A stretch of 64,000 nucleotides of DNA. It comes from Conus ventricosus. Taxonomy: Eukaryota; Mollusca; Gastropoda; Neogastropoda; Conidae. Positions 1 to 11,200 of the stretch are shown piece after piece (positions within the stretch are counted from its first letter, which is position 1; every line of letters starts with the position of its first letter). The stretch is taken from positions 88,403,825 through 88,467,824 of the forward strand of contig CM031607.1 in NCBI GenBank assembly GCA_018398815.1, given 5' to 3'. The notes under the pieces were generated by a model, which was given only the letters and a program-made list of their open reading frames with translations, did not search any database and had not been told where the DNA came from. A program made the translations under genes and the position numbers.

Positions 1-215
1 GATTATTTCCTTGTTATGGGGGATTTACACCGATTTAAATCGCAGACAGCTTTCAAATACATGACCTTCCCCCTAGTTGATGTCACATTGCAGGCCTTTG
101 ACCCTATCTTTGCGCCAGCTCGAAATACCCCAAACGGTTCTATTCCCTTTGATGTTAGTCTGTCTGCTTCCAACCCCCTGGTTTGTACCTTGATGGTCAT
201 ATGAAAGAAAATGAT
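1..215. repeat. Dispersed repeat, copy 1 (partner near 31.09-31.26 kb)
   Basis: From about base 50 to 215 this stretch matches 31,087-31,262 in the same orientation with scattered mismatches. Shared landmarks include the string GACCCTA-CTTTGCGCC and the closing GTACCTTGATGG-CA-ATGAAAGA. Open frames on both strands overlap each other and have no recognisable protein content, so I treat this as a diverged interspersed repeat. I cannot assign a family. Confidence 0.6.
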
Positions 216-1080
216 CAGTCCAAATGCCCTTTCTGGTCACCACTCCTCCCAAGTACACTTCTGGGGTAAAAACTTTGAGTAAAATTAAAAAAAAAAACAG
301 AAGTAAACAGTTTCATTTTAAATTGTATAATTTGGTGACGGATCGTTTATCATCCGATCACAAATTTTCATACAACCGTACCTACGGGAAAGGGAGTTGT
401 CCGGAAGCCGGTTTGAAAATTCAGCTGATTGTACTCAACGGAGCACTGTTAAAAGCCGGGGGAGTCGAACTGGTTCGGCAGTCTCTGCAGTGATTCCGGC
501 AACGCAACAACACAGAAGGCCGAAGAGGGACTCAGCTGTTTTCTTGTAGCAGTCAGGTATTTATCACAACAATGTTTAGTTATTAGCAACCGAAACCGTA
601 TTCCCGTTTAGGGGGGTACTGAAACTTCCTCAGCGCACTTGTGAAGGTTTTGTTTGAAAAAGAAAGTATTTGTGTGTTCTGTTATCCTATGACTTAATAG
701 GGTAATAAAACGAAATGCTGTCGGAAAACATAAATAGATAAAGTGAGTGTTAAAGGAAGTGGTCTTCAGAAAAAAAAAAGATTTTGTTTATTCTGTGACT
801 TAACTAGTTATGAATTCATGTTGGAAACAATGTTAATTATTTCAATGTGGATTAGCTAGACTTTGCGAGAAGAGGGGAGTTTTTATGCTATGGATAATAA
901 ACTCTAGAGTGAGCGACATAGACTTTTTGTCAGTTTTCATTTTGATGTGAATGAGTATTTAACTCACTTTTGATATAAATATAAATATGTGTGTTGGTAA
1001 ACAAGAGTGTTGTGGAAATCTTTCCCTTGCATATATTTAAGTAGATGAATTGTTTTGAAAAGAAACCTTTAAAAAAATTG
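216..1080. other. Unassigned AT-rich intergenic sequence
   Basis: No splice-bounded exon, RNA gene or recognisable transposon domain is visible. The 89-residue frame at 224-493 has no protein family features I recognise. Short A-runs occur at 284-297 and 770-780. Confidence 0.4.
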
Positions 1081-1300
1081 GTGATATATGAAATGAAATG
1101 ACATTCTTATGTTACAAGAAAAGAAGTGAACATTTTGTGAATTGACGAAAGACACGGTGATTATATGAAATGAAATGAACATTCTTGTGTTACAAGGAAA
1201 GAAATGAACATTTTGTGAATTGACGAAAGACATTTTTAGTCGTATGAAAAGTAATCATTAATTGTGTGTGATAAAAGTAATCATTAATTGTGTGTAATGA
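1078..1300 (+). repeat. Tandem duplication of a ~75-bp unit plus a doubled ~24-bp unit
   Basis: The block carrying ATATGAAATGAAATGA, then a run of GTTACAAG, GAACATTTTGTGAATTGACG and AAAGACA, occurs twice back to back (about 1,083-1,155 and 1,160-1,232). Directly after it, AAAGTAATCATTAATTGTGTG occurs twice. These are local tandem duplications in non-coding DNA. Confidence 0.75.
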
Positions 1301-1394
1301 ATTGTATTCATGGTTTATTGAAGAGGTCTGGATGGAAATCTTTTCCCCAATTTGGAAAACTAAATTCTGAAAGGTTTATATGGAAATCCTTTCC

Positions 1395-1560
1395 TGTGTA
1401 GTGTTATGATTCCGGAAAGGGAATGTTGTGTTATGATTCTGGAAAGGGAATGTTATAGTGTTTTGATTCCAAAAAGGGAATGTTTGTTGTAGTGTTATGA
1501 TTCCGGAAAGGGAATGTTGTAGTGTTATGATTCCGGAAAGGGAATGTTGTAGTGTTGAAG
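1395..1560 (+). repeat. Minisatellite, ~30-bp unit, about five copies
   Basis: The unit GTGTTATGATTCCGGAAAGG followed by GAATGTTGTA is repeated about five times with small variations such as TTCTGG and TTCCAAAAAGG. The last two copies are essentially identical, which suggests recent slippage or unequal exchange. Confidence 0.85.
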
Positions 1561-2285
1561 AAAGAATATGCGGATGTTTGTCTCAACTTCTAGTGAAATA
1601 TGATGTGGCTAATGAATATGAATGTAGTCGTGATTGTAGTGAATAGTAGCCATGATAATCAAGGTAGTTAAATCAGTTTCCCCCAGGTAGAAGCGTTCCC
1701 TGGACTGATGGGGACTGGCTGCTACTGTCTGAGGGCCAGGGCCGTAGCTGAGACTACCCCTTGTTTTCCGCCTTTTTGTCGGCGTGGAGAGGTCAGCCTG
1801 AGTGCCGACAATCGCCCTACCTGCCACTGCACCCAGGATCGACTACCCGCTCACGGCTGAGCCAGTTGGGCTGGAGACGCCGCTGCTGCCAAGCCAGAGC
1901 GCCGCTCCTGTGTTTCAACCAGCGACCTGTTGGCGAGGCCGTCGCTGTGTTGTGTGTGAGCCACAGCTCCTGTGCGAGACTGTCACCTCGTTGTCGGCAG
2001 AGACGCTGACAGTGTGTTAGTGTTTTTTTCTTGAGCCACAGCTCTGAAGTTTTTTTTGATTTTTTGTCCTGTGTCGGACTTGACTTGACACTGAGGTCGA
2101 CGTCTTCGTCATCGTCGTCGTTTCGTCCTCTACGTCGTCGCGACATCTTCCTCGCTGTCGTCGTCGTCGTCTACGTCGTCGTTGGATCCAGCAGCGCTAA
2201 TTGATAGCCGATATATATTAGAGTACAGCTGTTAAGCCTAAAACAGTTTCAAAAGTGCCCAACCCCTTGGGGAGCAACATTTGTT
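1561..2285. other. Unassigned GC-richer stretch with a CGT-rich tract
   Basis: Bases 1,680-2,010 are GC-richer than their surroundings and 2,095-2,185 is rich in GTCGTC/CGTCGT trinucleotides. Overlapping frames on both strands run through it, but none shows a known domain. The CGT-rich part is a simple repeat. It might be an old LTR or a 5'UTR, but nothing here proves that. Confidence 0.3.
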
Positions 2286-2348
2286 AAAAATCAAAGAATT
2301 AAAAGGAATCTAAAAGTACCTTAGACTCCTTTTAATTCTTAGATTTTT
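2286..2348. repeat. 63-bp inverted repeat (28-bp arms)
   Basis: The arms at 2,286-2,313 and 2,321-2,348 are reverse complements with two mismatches, separated by 7 bases. A (TA)n/(GT)n microsatellite follows at 2,349-2,400. The structure could be a small MITE-like palindrome or a cruciform-prone site. No T-run or other terminator context accompanies it. Confidence 0.8.
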
Positions 2349-2358
2349 AATATATATA

Positions 2359-2361
<3 letters not shown>

Positions 2362-2400
<39 letters not shown>
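2362..2400 (+). repeat. (GT)n microsatellite
   Basis: About 19 uninterrupted GT dinucleotides follow the inverted repeat. Confidence 0.95.
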
Positions 2401-2402
<2 letters not shown>

Positions 2403-2624
2403 CCTCATGGTTGGCGTGCCGTTCTATTGATGTCATTGCATTTATATTATATGTTTGTCTGATGGCTCGGGCAGCATAAAAAACAAAAAAAAGTGTTGTT
2501 CTGTTGCCTGGCTGTCAATGTTCGGGTGAGTGGGTGTGTGTATGAGAATTAGAAAAGTCGTGCATGCATCCATAATTTCTGTGTGAGTCGGACAGTCGGA
2601 CACCTGCAGACACCACCCATACCA

Positions 2625-2655
2625 TCCGTAACATCTGGTGACCCGTAGAACTTTT
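2625..2655 (+). other. Possible LTR end and primer-binding site of the upstream LTR element
   Basis: The string CCGTAACA-TC-TGGTGACCCGTAG resembles the junction of an LTR ending in CA with a TGG-starting primer-binding site, and gag-like coding sequence of the same strand lies downstream at 3,994-4,860. I could not find the matching LTR start, a second LTR or a target duplication, so this is only a suggestion. Confidence 0.2.
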
Positions 2656-3400
2656 CACGCTTACCTTCAAAATTGTGCTAGGGTCAGGATTTCGGTTGTG
2701 ACCCCCTTATAGTGTCCCCAGTTATTATGTTAGGACACGTCTACAGACTTTACTTTTGAGAGAATTGATTGTTTTGTATTGTTGTATGACTGTTTCTTGT
2801 TGATTTCCGTCTCCAGTGTAACGGGGTATCTCTTTTGTATAGTTTCTGGAGATACGAGGGCCTAGTTCTTTATCTTCTGTGGGCTTTAGTTTGATTCTCT
2901 TTTGTTACCCTTCTGATTGTTTCTATTTCTACCTTTTCACTTGGGGATTGTGTTGCTCCTATAGCATTCTGAGGATTCTTTCTTTCTTGAGTGAATGTGT
3001 GTATGATTGGTTGCCTGGGCCATTTAAAAAAAAATAACCACTCCCCCCCCCCCCCCCCCCCAAAGAAAGAAATTCCAACAAGATTGTATTGATTCATATA
3101 TGCATATGTGTATTGATCATTGATTGATTTATGCATATATTTGTTTATTGTTAATTGATTTCTGCATTTGTTATTGATTGATGCATTTGGTCATTGCCTA
3201 TAATTGATTGTCAAGTGCGTTCCCCAAACCCGCAAACTTCTATTATTACTGTCGTTTCGTTCCCTTTCAAAATTAGTCGTAGTTTTTTTAAAGAGTGATA
3301 GATATAAATGTTTGTGTGAAAAATAATAATAACCTTCTTTGAAATATATTTCAGTGGACATAATGTCTAAACTTTCTTTTGATTGTATTTGGTCCACTGA

Positions 3401-3702
3401 CTTGAGAAAACAAAAACAATGCAACTATGTGATGTCCATCTTTGGCGACTGGTCAGAGCAAAGAATTGACGTCATTAATATCTTACGCAATTTCTGACAT
3501 CATAATGTGTGATGTCATCAACAAGGGAGCAAAAAAAAAAAAAAGGTGGGGGGAGGAGGAGGGGGTGCAAGTTGTGTGTGTGTGTGTGTGTGTGTGCGTG
3601 TGCGTGTGCGTGTATGCGGGCGCGCGCGCATGTTATGTTTTTGAAGTACATTGGTTACTGTACAACTACACACACACGCGCGCGCGCCCGCATACACGCA
3701 CG

Positions 3703-3739
<37 letters not shown>

Positions 3740-3910
3740 CTTGCACCCCCTCCTCCCCCCCCACCCCATCCTTTTTTTTTGTTCCCTTGTTGATGACATC
3801 ACACATTATGATGTCAGAAATTGCGTAAGATATTTATGACGTCAATTGTTTGCTCTGACCAGTCGCCAAAGATGTACATCACATAGTTGCATTGTTTTTT
3901 TTCTCTTGAA
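3401..3910. mobile_element. Foldback (long inverted repeat) element, ~510 bp
   Basis: The left arm (3,401 to about 3,632) and right arm (about 3,660 to 3,908) are near-perfect reverse complements. The order is ACAATGCAACTATGTGATGT, a TTTGGCGACTGGTCAGAGCA block, TGACGTCA, an A-run, a G-rich block, then (GT)n and (GC)n, mirrored on the right. A loop of about 30 bases separates the arms. Mirrored open frames on both strands are a by-product of this symmetry. The arms contain TGACGTCA, which matches a CRE consensus, but any regulatory role is speculation. No transposase is encoded. Its insertion separates the putative primer site at 2.64 kb from the gag fragment that follows. Confidence 0.85.
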
Positions 3911-3993
3911 AAAGGCCACGTGGCCGAAAATTAGATCAGTGGTATTGTGATTTTTCTATACTGTTTTCTTCCCTTTGGAGGACTATTGCTTTT

Positions 3994-4860
3994 GTGTCTA
4001 AAAGAGAAGAGTTTAAAGTTAAAGAGCTAGAAGAAACTAAAAGATTGCAACAAAAAGAGATTAAAGAAACTAAAAGGGTACAGTTAGAAATATCTCGTCA
4101 AGGAGTAGTTTCAAGTGAGGACAGTCATAATCAAAGTGCTAGCGTACCCAGGTCTAATGCCCCTCGTCCTACCTTTCCCAAATTGCCTCCCTTTAAAGAA
4201 AAAAACCGATGACATTGACAGTTATCTGTTCAGGTTCGAAGCCCATGCTCGCTCTCTGGGCTGGTCAGAAAGTCCATGGGTCACTTGTCTCTCTGCATTA
4301 CTTGAAGGTTCAGCTCTCACGCTTTATCACAGTTTGACAGAAAATAATGTGGGTTCTTATGGGCTGTTGAAAGAGAGTTTGTTAAAGAAATTTCAGTGTA
4401 CTCCAGATGGTTTTCGTAAGCGTTTTCGCGAGTCAAAGCCTAGTGCAGACCCTTTGAAACTTTTTCAGTGGAACTTAAACGCCTTCTTGATCGTTGGATT
4501 TCATTGTCCAAGATTGACAAATCTTTTCATGGTATTGTTGATCTTATTCTGAGAGAGCAGTTTTTAGAATGTGTTTCTAAGGATTTGGCTACGTTTCTGT
4601 GTGAAAAAGACGAAAAAACAGTTGATGCTATGATCAAGTCTGCCATACAGGCGTGCCCATCTCACTAAGCTCCTTTCCAGAAAGGCTGATGTAAATATCA
4701 TTGCCTCTGTTTCCCATCATGCTTCTGGACAGTCATATGGACCCCCATTCCGTGGTCAGACAGAGGTCGCAGGCATTTTGCCCCTCAGCCTGTTCAGAAT
4801 CCCAGCACCCCAGCTAATCGAGGCGGTGGTAACCGTTCCCGTGGCTGTGGCACTCGCCCC
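3994..4860 (+). pseudogene. Truncated gag of a Ty3/Gypsy-like LTR retrotransposon
   Basis: Three overlapping frames together read as one Gag. The first is a lysine/glutamate-rich N-terminal coil (3,994-4,200). The second is a SCAN-like capsid region beginning DDIDSYLFRFEAHARSLGW (4,208-4,470). The third carries LDRWISLSKIDKSF and LREQFLECVSKDLATFL (4,468-4,668). Frameshifts lie near 4,205 and 4,470. A Gly/Arg-rich linker follows to about 4,860, where the element stops at a (CA)n tract. No zinc knuckle, protease, reverse transcriptase or integrase follows. This gag layout is typical of Ty3/Gypsy elements of fish and molluscs. It is a dead fragment, or an assembly with indel errors. Confidence 0.8.
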
Positions 4861-4865
4861 TATTC

Positions 4866-4945
4866 AGTCACAAACACACACACACACGTACACACACACA
4901 CACACGTACACACACACAACACGTACAACACACACACACACATCT
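4866..4945 (+). repeat. (CA)n-rich microsatellite at the gag truncation
   Basis: Interrupted CA repeats (ACACAC with GTACAC variants) mark the point where gag-like sequence ends. Confidence 0.9.
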
Positions 4946-5138
4946 CCCTTTCTTTTAATTTTTATTAACTTTTTTCCGTTTCCACACTTCAAAACAAAAT
5001 GCTATATGATGATGTATTATACATGGATTAAAAGAAATCTTATTCGGAAATAAAAAGGATCGTTACACCGGTGGGGCTTCAAGTTGTAGCTGATGCCCTG
5101 ACGGACTGAGGAGCGTTCTGAGTAAGAAGTCCCTCTGT

Positions 5139-5296
5139 TTATCGACGGCGTATCTGCGAATAGCCACCACCTCTTGTGAAGGCAGCCACTGCGGTGCGGA
5201 GGGCCACATTGGGAATGACTGCATCATGCGATACACCACACTGGCCACAGGTGGGGCACTGCCGATCCTCTGATTTAAGCAAAGCATCCAGGATAC
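5139..5296 (-). CDS. RBBP6-like: RBBP6-like exon: C-terminal half of RING and stop
   Basis: The acceptor is TTTTCTCCAG at 5,297-5,306. The exon begins GT, completing the Cys codon split across the intron, and reads ILDALLKSEDRQCPTCGQ, then a VALRTAVAAFTRGGGY stretch, ending at TAA (5,141-5,139). CPTC supplies the last pair of zinc ligands of the RING. The sequence after it matches the RBBP6 region following the RING (LRQAVNNF-like). The exon is 158 bases, a 2-base split plus 52 codons including the stop. An immediate stop here is unusual for RBBP6. Confidence 0.8.
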
Positions 5297-8200
5297 CTGG
5301 AGAAAAGATAGCAATCCCATATTTCAGTCATAATCCATAAAGACATGATAATCAAGATACTAGAATGGCATTATTCCGTCAAACTGAAAACTGCTGTTTT
5401 GGTTGAGGATAAAGAGAAGAAGAAGGGATTCTGAAAGCAGTGATCTGGTGATGCCAGTTTCACAACTGGCAGAAATCACCAATCTGAAGTTGTGCTTACA
5501 TCAGCACTGATTGCAGAGAAAAATTGAAACTAAATTCACCATCAAGGGTAGCAACACCTTCCCTCAGTGACTAAGAATCTTCAAAACACAGTCAAACATG
5601 TAAAACACTACAAATACTTACATTGATCACAGTAGCTGTAGCCACAACATGATACAATTGCGGCTTCCTTCATCAAGTCTTTGCAGACAGGACATTTCAG
5701 CTCTGAAGGTATCTGCGGCTTTTCTAGCTTCATCGTCTTGGGCTGAGGGAGAAATGGAGGCTGTTCCTTTTTACCTTCCTTGCAAGTTTGTCTGCAACAA
5801 AAGAACCACCAACCAAGAAATGACACATGTTTCTAGTGAACCAGCATTTGTGAGGTTACAAACATCTACAGTGCTGTCTTATTTTGTTACTCTATTCTCC
5901 ACTTTTGAGGTAGAGTCAGCTCACTTCTTTTGGTATACCTAGCTGCCCTCGGCACACGCATACTCGTACTCTTCCTTATCAGGCTTTAGATCTCTAAGAC
6001 AACACTGACAAAGCTCAGAAGAACTGCTCATTCGTGTCAGCGACCAATACTAACAAAGCAGGTGAAAACCACAACTCGGGCATGTAACTCACGCATCAAG
6101 GGTAGGCACAGCAAACTGTCCACTCGGAGCGAGGAGGGCTCCCGGCGTCTGAGGATCGTCCACGTATGTCAGACAGCTGTTGGGTATGCCACTGGCCCTC
6201 TTGATGTACGGCCTGCAGCTGTCCCGCTGTCCAGGGCAGTTTCTGACATGGTGTCCAGGCTGCTGGCACCGACGACATGGAGAGCTCCTCCGCACTGGTC
6301 CAGAATGATGCTTACCCATGTAACCATCTGTCTTACCCAGGTCGCGCATCTGTAGAACACAGTGTAACATCGTTATGTAGTTTTCCAACCAGTGGGACTA
6401 TCAAAGGACAAAGTGGATTTCTTTTTTCTTTCTTTCTTTCTTCTTTTTTTTTTTGATTGTCCATTTTATGCATTTACTTGAGCAGTGTGTGTGTATGAAT
6501 AAGGTGAAGAACATTTCGTGGGTAGATGGGATGCAAAGGATGTGTGTGAGCAAGAGGATGTACAAAGGAATACTAGTTTAGAACTGATAATGTTTGAAAC
6601 AGAAGATTTAGATATGAGATGTTGGAGACATTTTAAGCATGTAATTGTATCGAAGGTCTGTCACATTCCCATCTCCCTCCCTTTCCCAAAAATCTAATAA
6701 CAAGAATTAAAAGTTGATTTTTTTTCAGTTTTTCTTTTTCATTTATTTTCCCTTATTGGATAAAATAAAGTTTCAAATTCATTTAGCATTTCGGCAGATG
6801 CAAACCACAGCTCGATGCTCTCTTATACACACATTCTACTCATTATTTGTCACTACTTGTCATCCAAGGCAGAAAACTTGAGCTCTTACACAAATAAACA
6901 CCACAATTACACATATCTGACAAGAGTTTGGTAAAATACTTAAATACGTTGAGTTAGGAAAGTAACAAATATCTTAAAGTAATATCCCCCCATTTCTTTT
7001 CTGTACATCAATGAAAAGATCGGATATCATCTATGAAATCCAGCCCGATTTTGTACAGTCATGAATGAATTACTACATGATCATCCAACACAAGCATGCA
7101 ACTATACAGAGATGTTTACATCAACAGCATTAATGTTAAGCAACATCCCTAATGATGGAAATGAAATGAACAGGTTTATCCTGAGATAACCACTTATTTT
7201 CTCATATTGGATTTTGCGCTGAAAATGAGACGTGGTTGCTTGTTCTTCCTTTTCATTGTCCTATATGTTTTTGTTTTTTTGCCTGAAGAAGATCCAAGTG
7301 GTCGAAATGCATCATGTTTTGTCCTGTAATCTGCCTGGATTGTCTTGCAGAACTAATAAAATTTCTTTTTAAAATAAAGTTCATCCTATTTTCAATGACA
7401 AATACTTCATCTCATTATGACATGCAATGCGTGAGCGTCCTTTATTGGGTACTTCAGAGGTTTCCATTTATTTCTTTTTTATGTTGATATTATTATAATG
7501 ATATATTATTATTAAATGGAATTCATACATGATAAAAGGGGACTCTACAACTGACATCTCAAGCAACTTTCTGAACGGATAATTACAATTTAGAAAGAAA
7601 AATTAAAAATTAAATTATTAATGCAGTGTGACAGGGCGTGAGGGTAGGAGTGGGGGTAGGGGGTGGGTAGGTGATGAGTCCTGCTTTAAAGTTAATTATG
7701 TTTACACACAAACAAAAAGCCATTTTTTTACCTTTTACTGTTCTTATCAATTAAAGATTTCCAATGACATTCTTACAAAGCTAATAGTAAGGGAAAAAAA
7801 TGATGACTAGAATTATTCAAAGTAAACCTTAAAATGTCACCTTTCATACAAGGTGATCACGTTTTATATTCATTATAACAATGTGAACACCAAGTTGTCT
7901 TTCTCTCCATTATTACACATTTTATTTCTCAAAGTTAACTTTTTGTTTTGTTATCAAAGTATTTTTTTTTAACTGTATCAGCAAACCTACTTCAGAAATG
8001 GATCTAGTTGCAAAGTGAGACGACTGCAGGCGGAAATCTAAACAAATCTTAAATAAACGTTAGCGAACCGCCACGAGTAACGTGGACAAACGAGTCACAA
8101 TACCAAACACGACGCGTTTCGACCTCTTGGGTCTTCTTCAGGCAAGACACAAACAAATAGTACAAAGAAAATGAACACATTTGTCACTTAGCTTTCTTCA

Positions 8201-11200
8201 GTTTGTCGCTTAGCTTTCTTCAGCGCCTACCTTGCACTGAAGAAAGCTAAGTGACAAATTTGTTCACTTTCTTTGTGCTGTTTGTTAGTGTTTTGTCTTG
8301 TGACTCGTTTGTCCACGTTACTCTTGGCGGTTCGCTAACATTTATTTAAGATTTACTTCAGAAACAACAAACTATTCGGATTCAAGAAAGCGCATTACAT
8401 TGCTATAACTTATAGAAAACATGCAACATTGCTCACATACTCACACCAATATTTCACATTAAGCAAAAGCAGAAAAGACCAGTTTTCAACACGTACCGAC
8501 TTTGCGGCTTCCTTCTTGAAAGCCTCCCTGAAACACACACAAAAGCAAAAATTACATTATTGTCTAAAACTTAAATGCCAATTTCAAAAAAAGGAAAAAA
8601 TATCAGTCCTTGTAATGAGTTGGCCGAATGTTCTCGAGCATTTAGGCAAATTAAGGGTAGTTTGCTGTTGTTGAGAGCACGTTCCTTGGGTCTTCAAGTG
8701 TGCGAATTCAGGCATCACCAGGGGGGGATACCCCGAGTCGTATACTGAAGGAGGGAGAGTGCTGGGAAGTGTTTCGCATGTCCGAGGGATAGTAACAAGA
8801 ACATGCTGACCTGCCGGTCCTGGGTAGAGAAGAGTGTCCACTTTGAGCACTGGCAAATTCACTGGCCTCCCGTGGGCCTAAAGGGAAGGCGATCGGTCAG
8901 GTGACCGTCACGGGTAGGTGACCGTCAGCCTGCAGGCAGGTACAGGACCATTCAGTCGTCCCTGTTCTGAGGAATGAATGGAAGGCTTCGGCCTATTGAT
9001 GATTCGCACCTTGTTATCTATAGAGGTAGTAAATACTTGAAGCCTCAGCCTGGCTGTAAGAAGCCCGGGCTGTTTGTAACAAGGGGTAGCTTCGGGGAAT
9101 CGAACATGAGTTTGAATGGGGAGTTATGCATTAAACCCACTGGGTGCCCAAGTCTTGTTGGCGCTAGCAGCTGGGGGTGTGTGTGTGTATGTGTAGGTGA
9201 CTAGCGATTCCATTGGGGAATAAAAATAATTTGGGGAATTTATTGGTACAAATCGGGTGATTTTGTGTGTGTACCCATGATTCCATTGGTTGAGCCAGTT
9301 AAACTGGGGTTCTCCTTTCTTTGAGACGAATATAAGGTGCTTGGAAAACCAGGAAGTGGGGGACTCACTTAAGGGAAAGTGAACTCGCCCGTCTTGCTGG
9401 GGGCTCAAGAAAATACAGCGTGAAGCAGAGTTTGGCTGTCGCCTTGTTGTCTCCTGGGTGGGGAGAAAGACAGTGGAGGTTGCTGTAGCCTCGGAGCCGA
9501 CGACGAGAAGAATTGTCTCCCGTTGTGGGGACGGTCGACACCCAAGACGTGTCAACCGGGTGGAGCCTAGACAGGGAGCTGCCAGACAACGGGGGGTGTT
9601 TGCAGCAGAGAAGACCTGGGGGAGAGGCCGACAGGAGCCCTTTCTGGGAGAGGGCGAAGTGTGGTGGAGTCCGGGAGACTCAGTGCGAGGGTGCGACTCA
9701 AGCACGTTGCCAGTGTCCCCCAACTGGGATTTGGCCAATCGGAGGACACAACGGTGGTGGCAGCTTCAGCTCGTAGTCGCACAGTGGGATGAAAGAAACT
9801 GACGGTCAACCCAAAGGGAATGCTGGCAAGTTATGGACGTTTATTTGCTTTTAAAGGGTTTTAAGTGGCAAACGAATAGTGGAACATTGTCTTTCCGGGC
9901 TAAGAAAGGGAACAACTGAAGAACAGGGGATGCGATTTATGAATTGTCTGTATGCTGTTTACATTGTTGTATGATACAGTAGTTGTGTTGGTAGTGACGG
10001 GTGGGGGCTCGGAGTCAGTTGAATAAAAGTTGTTTTATTTTCTAGAAATGTTATTGGTTTCCCGTCACCTTTGTGCGGGCCCGATGTAGTGACAGAGTGC
10101 GTGTGCCTATGCGAGAGCGCATTTTGGTTGTGAAAGCGTAAATACTTCTGTCTATAACCCCCTGCATCCCTGAATATAAAAATCATATTTAAAACGAGGG
10201 GGGGGTCGGAGCCCCGTCTCAAATTGGGGGCTCGTCGGGATGAACATAAATGAGCCATAAGTGATTTTGATTCGGGGTTTTGTTCAATTGCAGGGGGAAA
10301 TTTGAAATCTGTAAATAATTGTGGAAACCTAGATTGTGTTTCTTTTTCGGGAAGGGACGTTAGTCATGTGTTGATTGTTTTGATTTTTTTTTTTCATGAC
10401 TGGGCCTTGTATTTGAACTTGCTTGATTTGGTTGCTGTTGAGGTTGATTGTGTGTAGCACAACTATTTGATCGCTTATTTACAAGTGATCGTGTGGATTT
10501 TCTCGCTTGTTACTGTGGTTGTATTAACTAGCTGATCGAGGGTTAGATAGCTTCAGAATGTCGACTGAAGGGGTGCTGAGACAATGGGGTCCGCTAAAAA
10601 AGATGGACCCATAGAAGAAGGAAAAGCTTTAGGACTAAAGAGTCCGGAACTGAAGGCATATGTAGTGAGAACTGGCCCGTGTAATCGAGGCCCAGAAAAT
10701 ACAAAGGGAAAAGCAAGAGAGAGGAAGAAAAGGGGAAAAAGAGGAGAGAGAAAGAGAACGGGAAAAAGAGGAGAGAGAAAGCGAGGGGAAAAGGAGGAGA
10801 GAGAACGGGAAAGAGAGGAGAGAGAAAGAGAACGGGAAAAAGAGGAGAGAGAACGGGAAAAAGGAGGAGAGAGAACGGGAAAGAGAGGGAGAGAAAGAGA
10901 ACGGGAAAGAGAGGAAAGAGAAAGAAGGAGATAAGGCAGTTTGAGTTAGAAAAATTAAAATTGGAGAAAGAACGGGACGGGGACGCAAAACCTCAAGTGA
11001 AACTTTGCACCACATGTCAGTCCCTTGATCAATATGCCAAGGTTCGATGATAATCCGGACCATTTAGAGGATTTCATTTCGCAATTTGAAAAGGATTGCC
11101 AAAGATCAGGGTTTAAACCCGAAGAACGGTGGGCCACACATCTGTCCGCACTGTTGACACCAAAGGCTGGGGAAAAACTTTTTTCTGCCTACCATTGGAA

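Noticed and set aside
3904..3938. Third hammerhead motif after the foldback
   Set aside because: The core is degenerate (TTGAAAA instead of CTGAAGA) and stem III is not formed; treated as a decayed relative only.
9124..9738. 204-residue minus frame inside the 5' LTR
   Set aside because: The equivalent frame in the 3' LTR is broken, and LTRs of this type do not normally carry antisense genes. I saw no domain.
10635..11063. 142-residue minus frame rich in Ser/Leu/Phe
   Set aside because: It is the antisense of the Arg/Glu repeat in gag.
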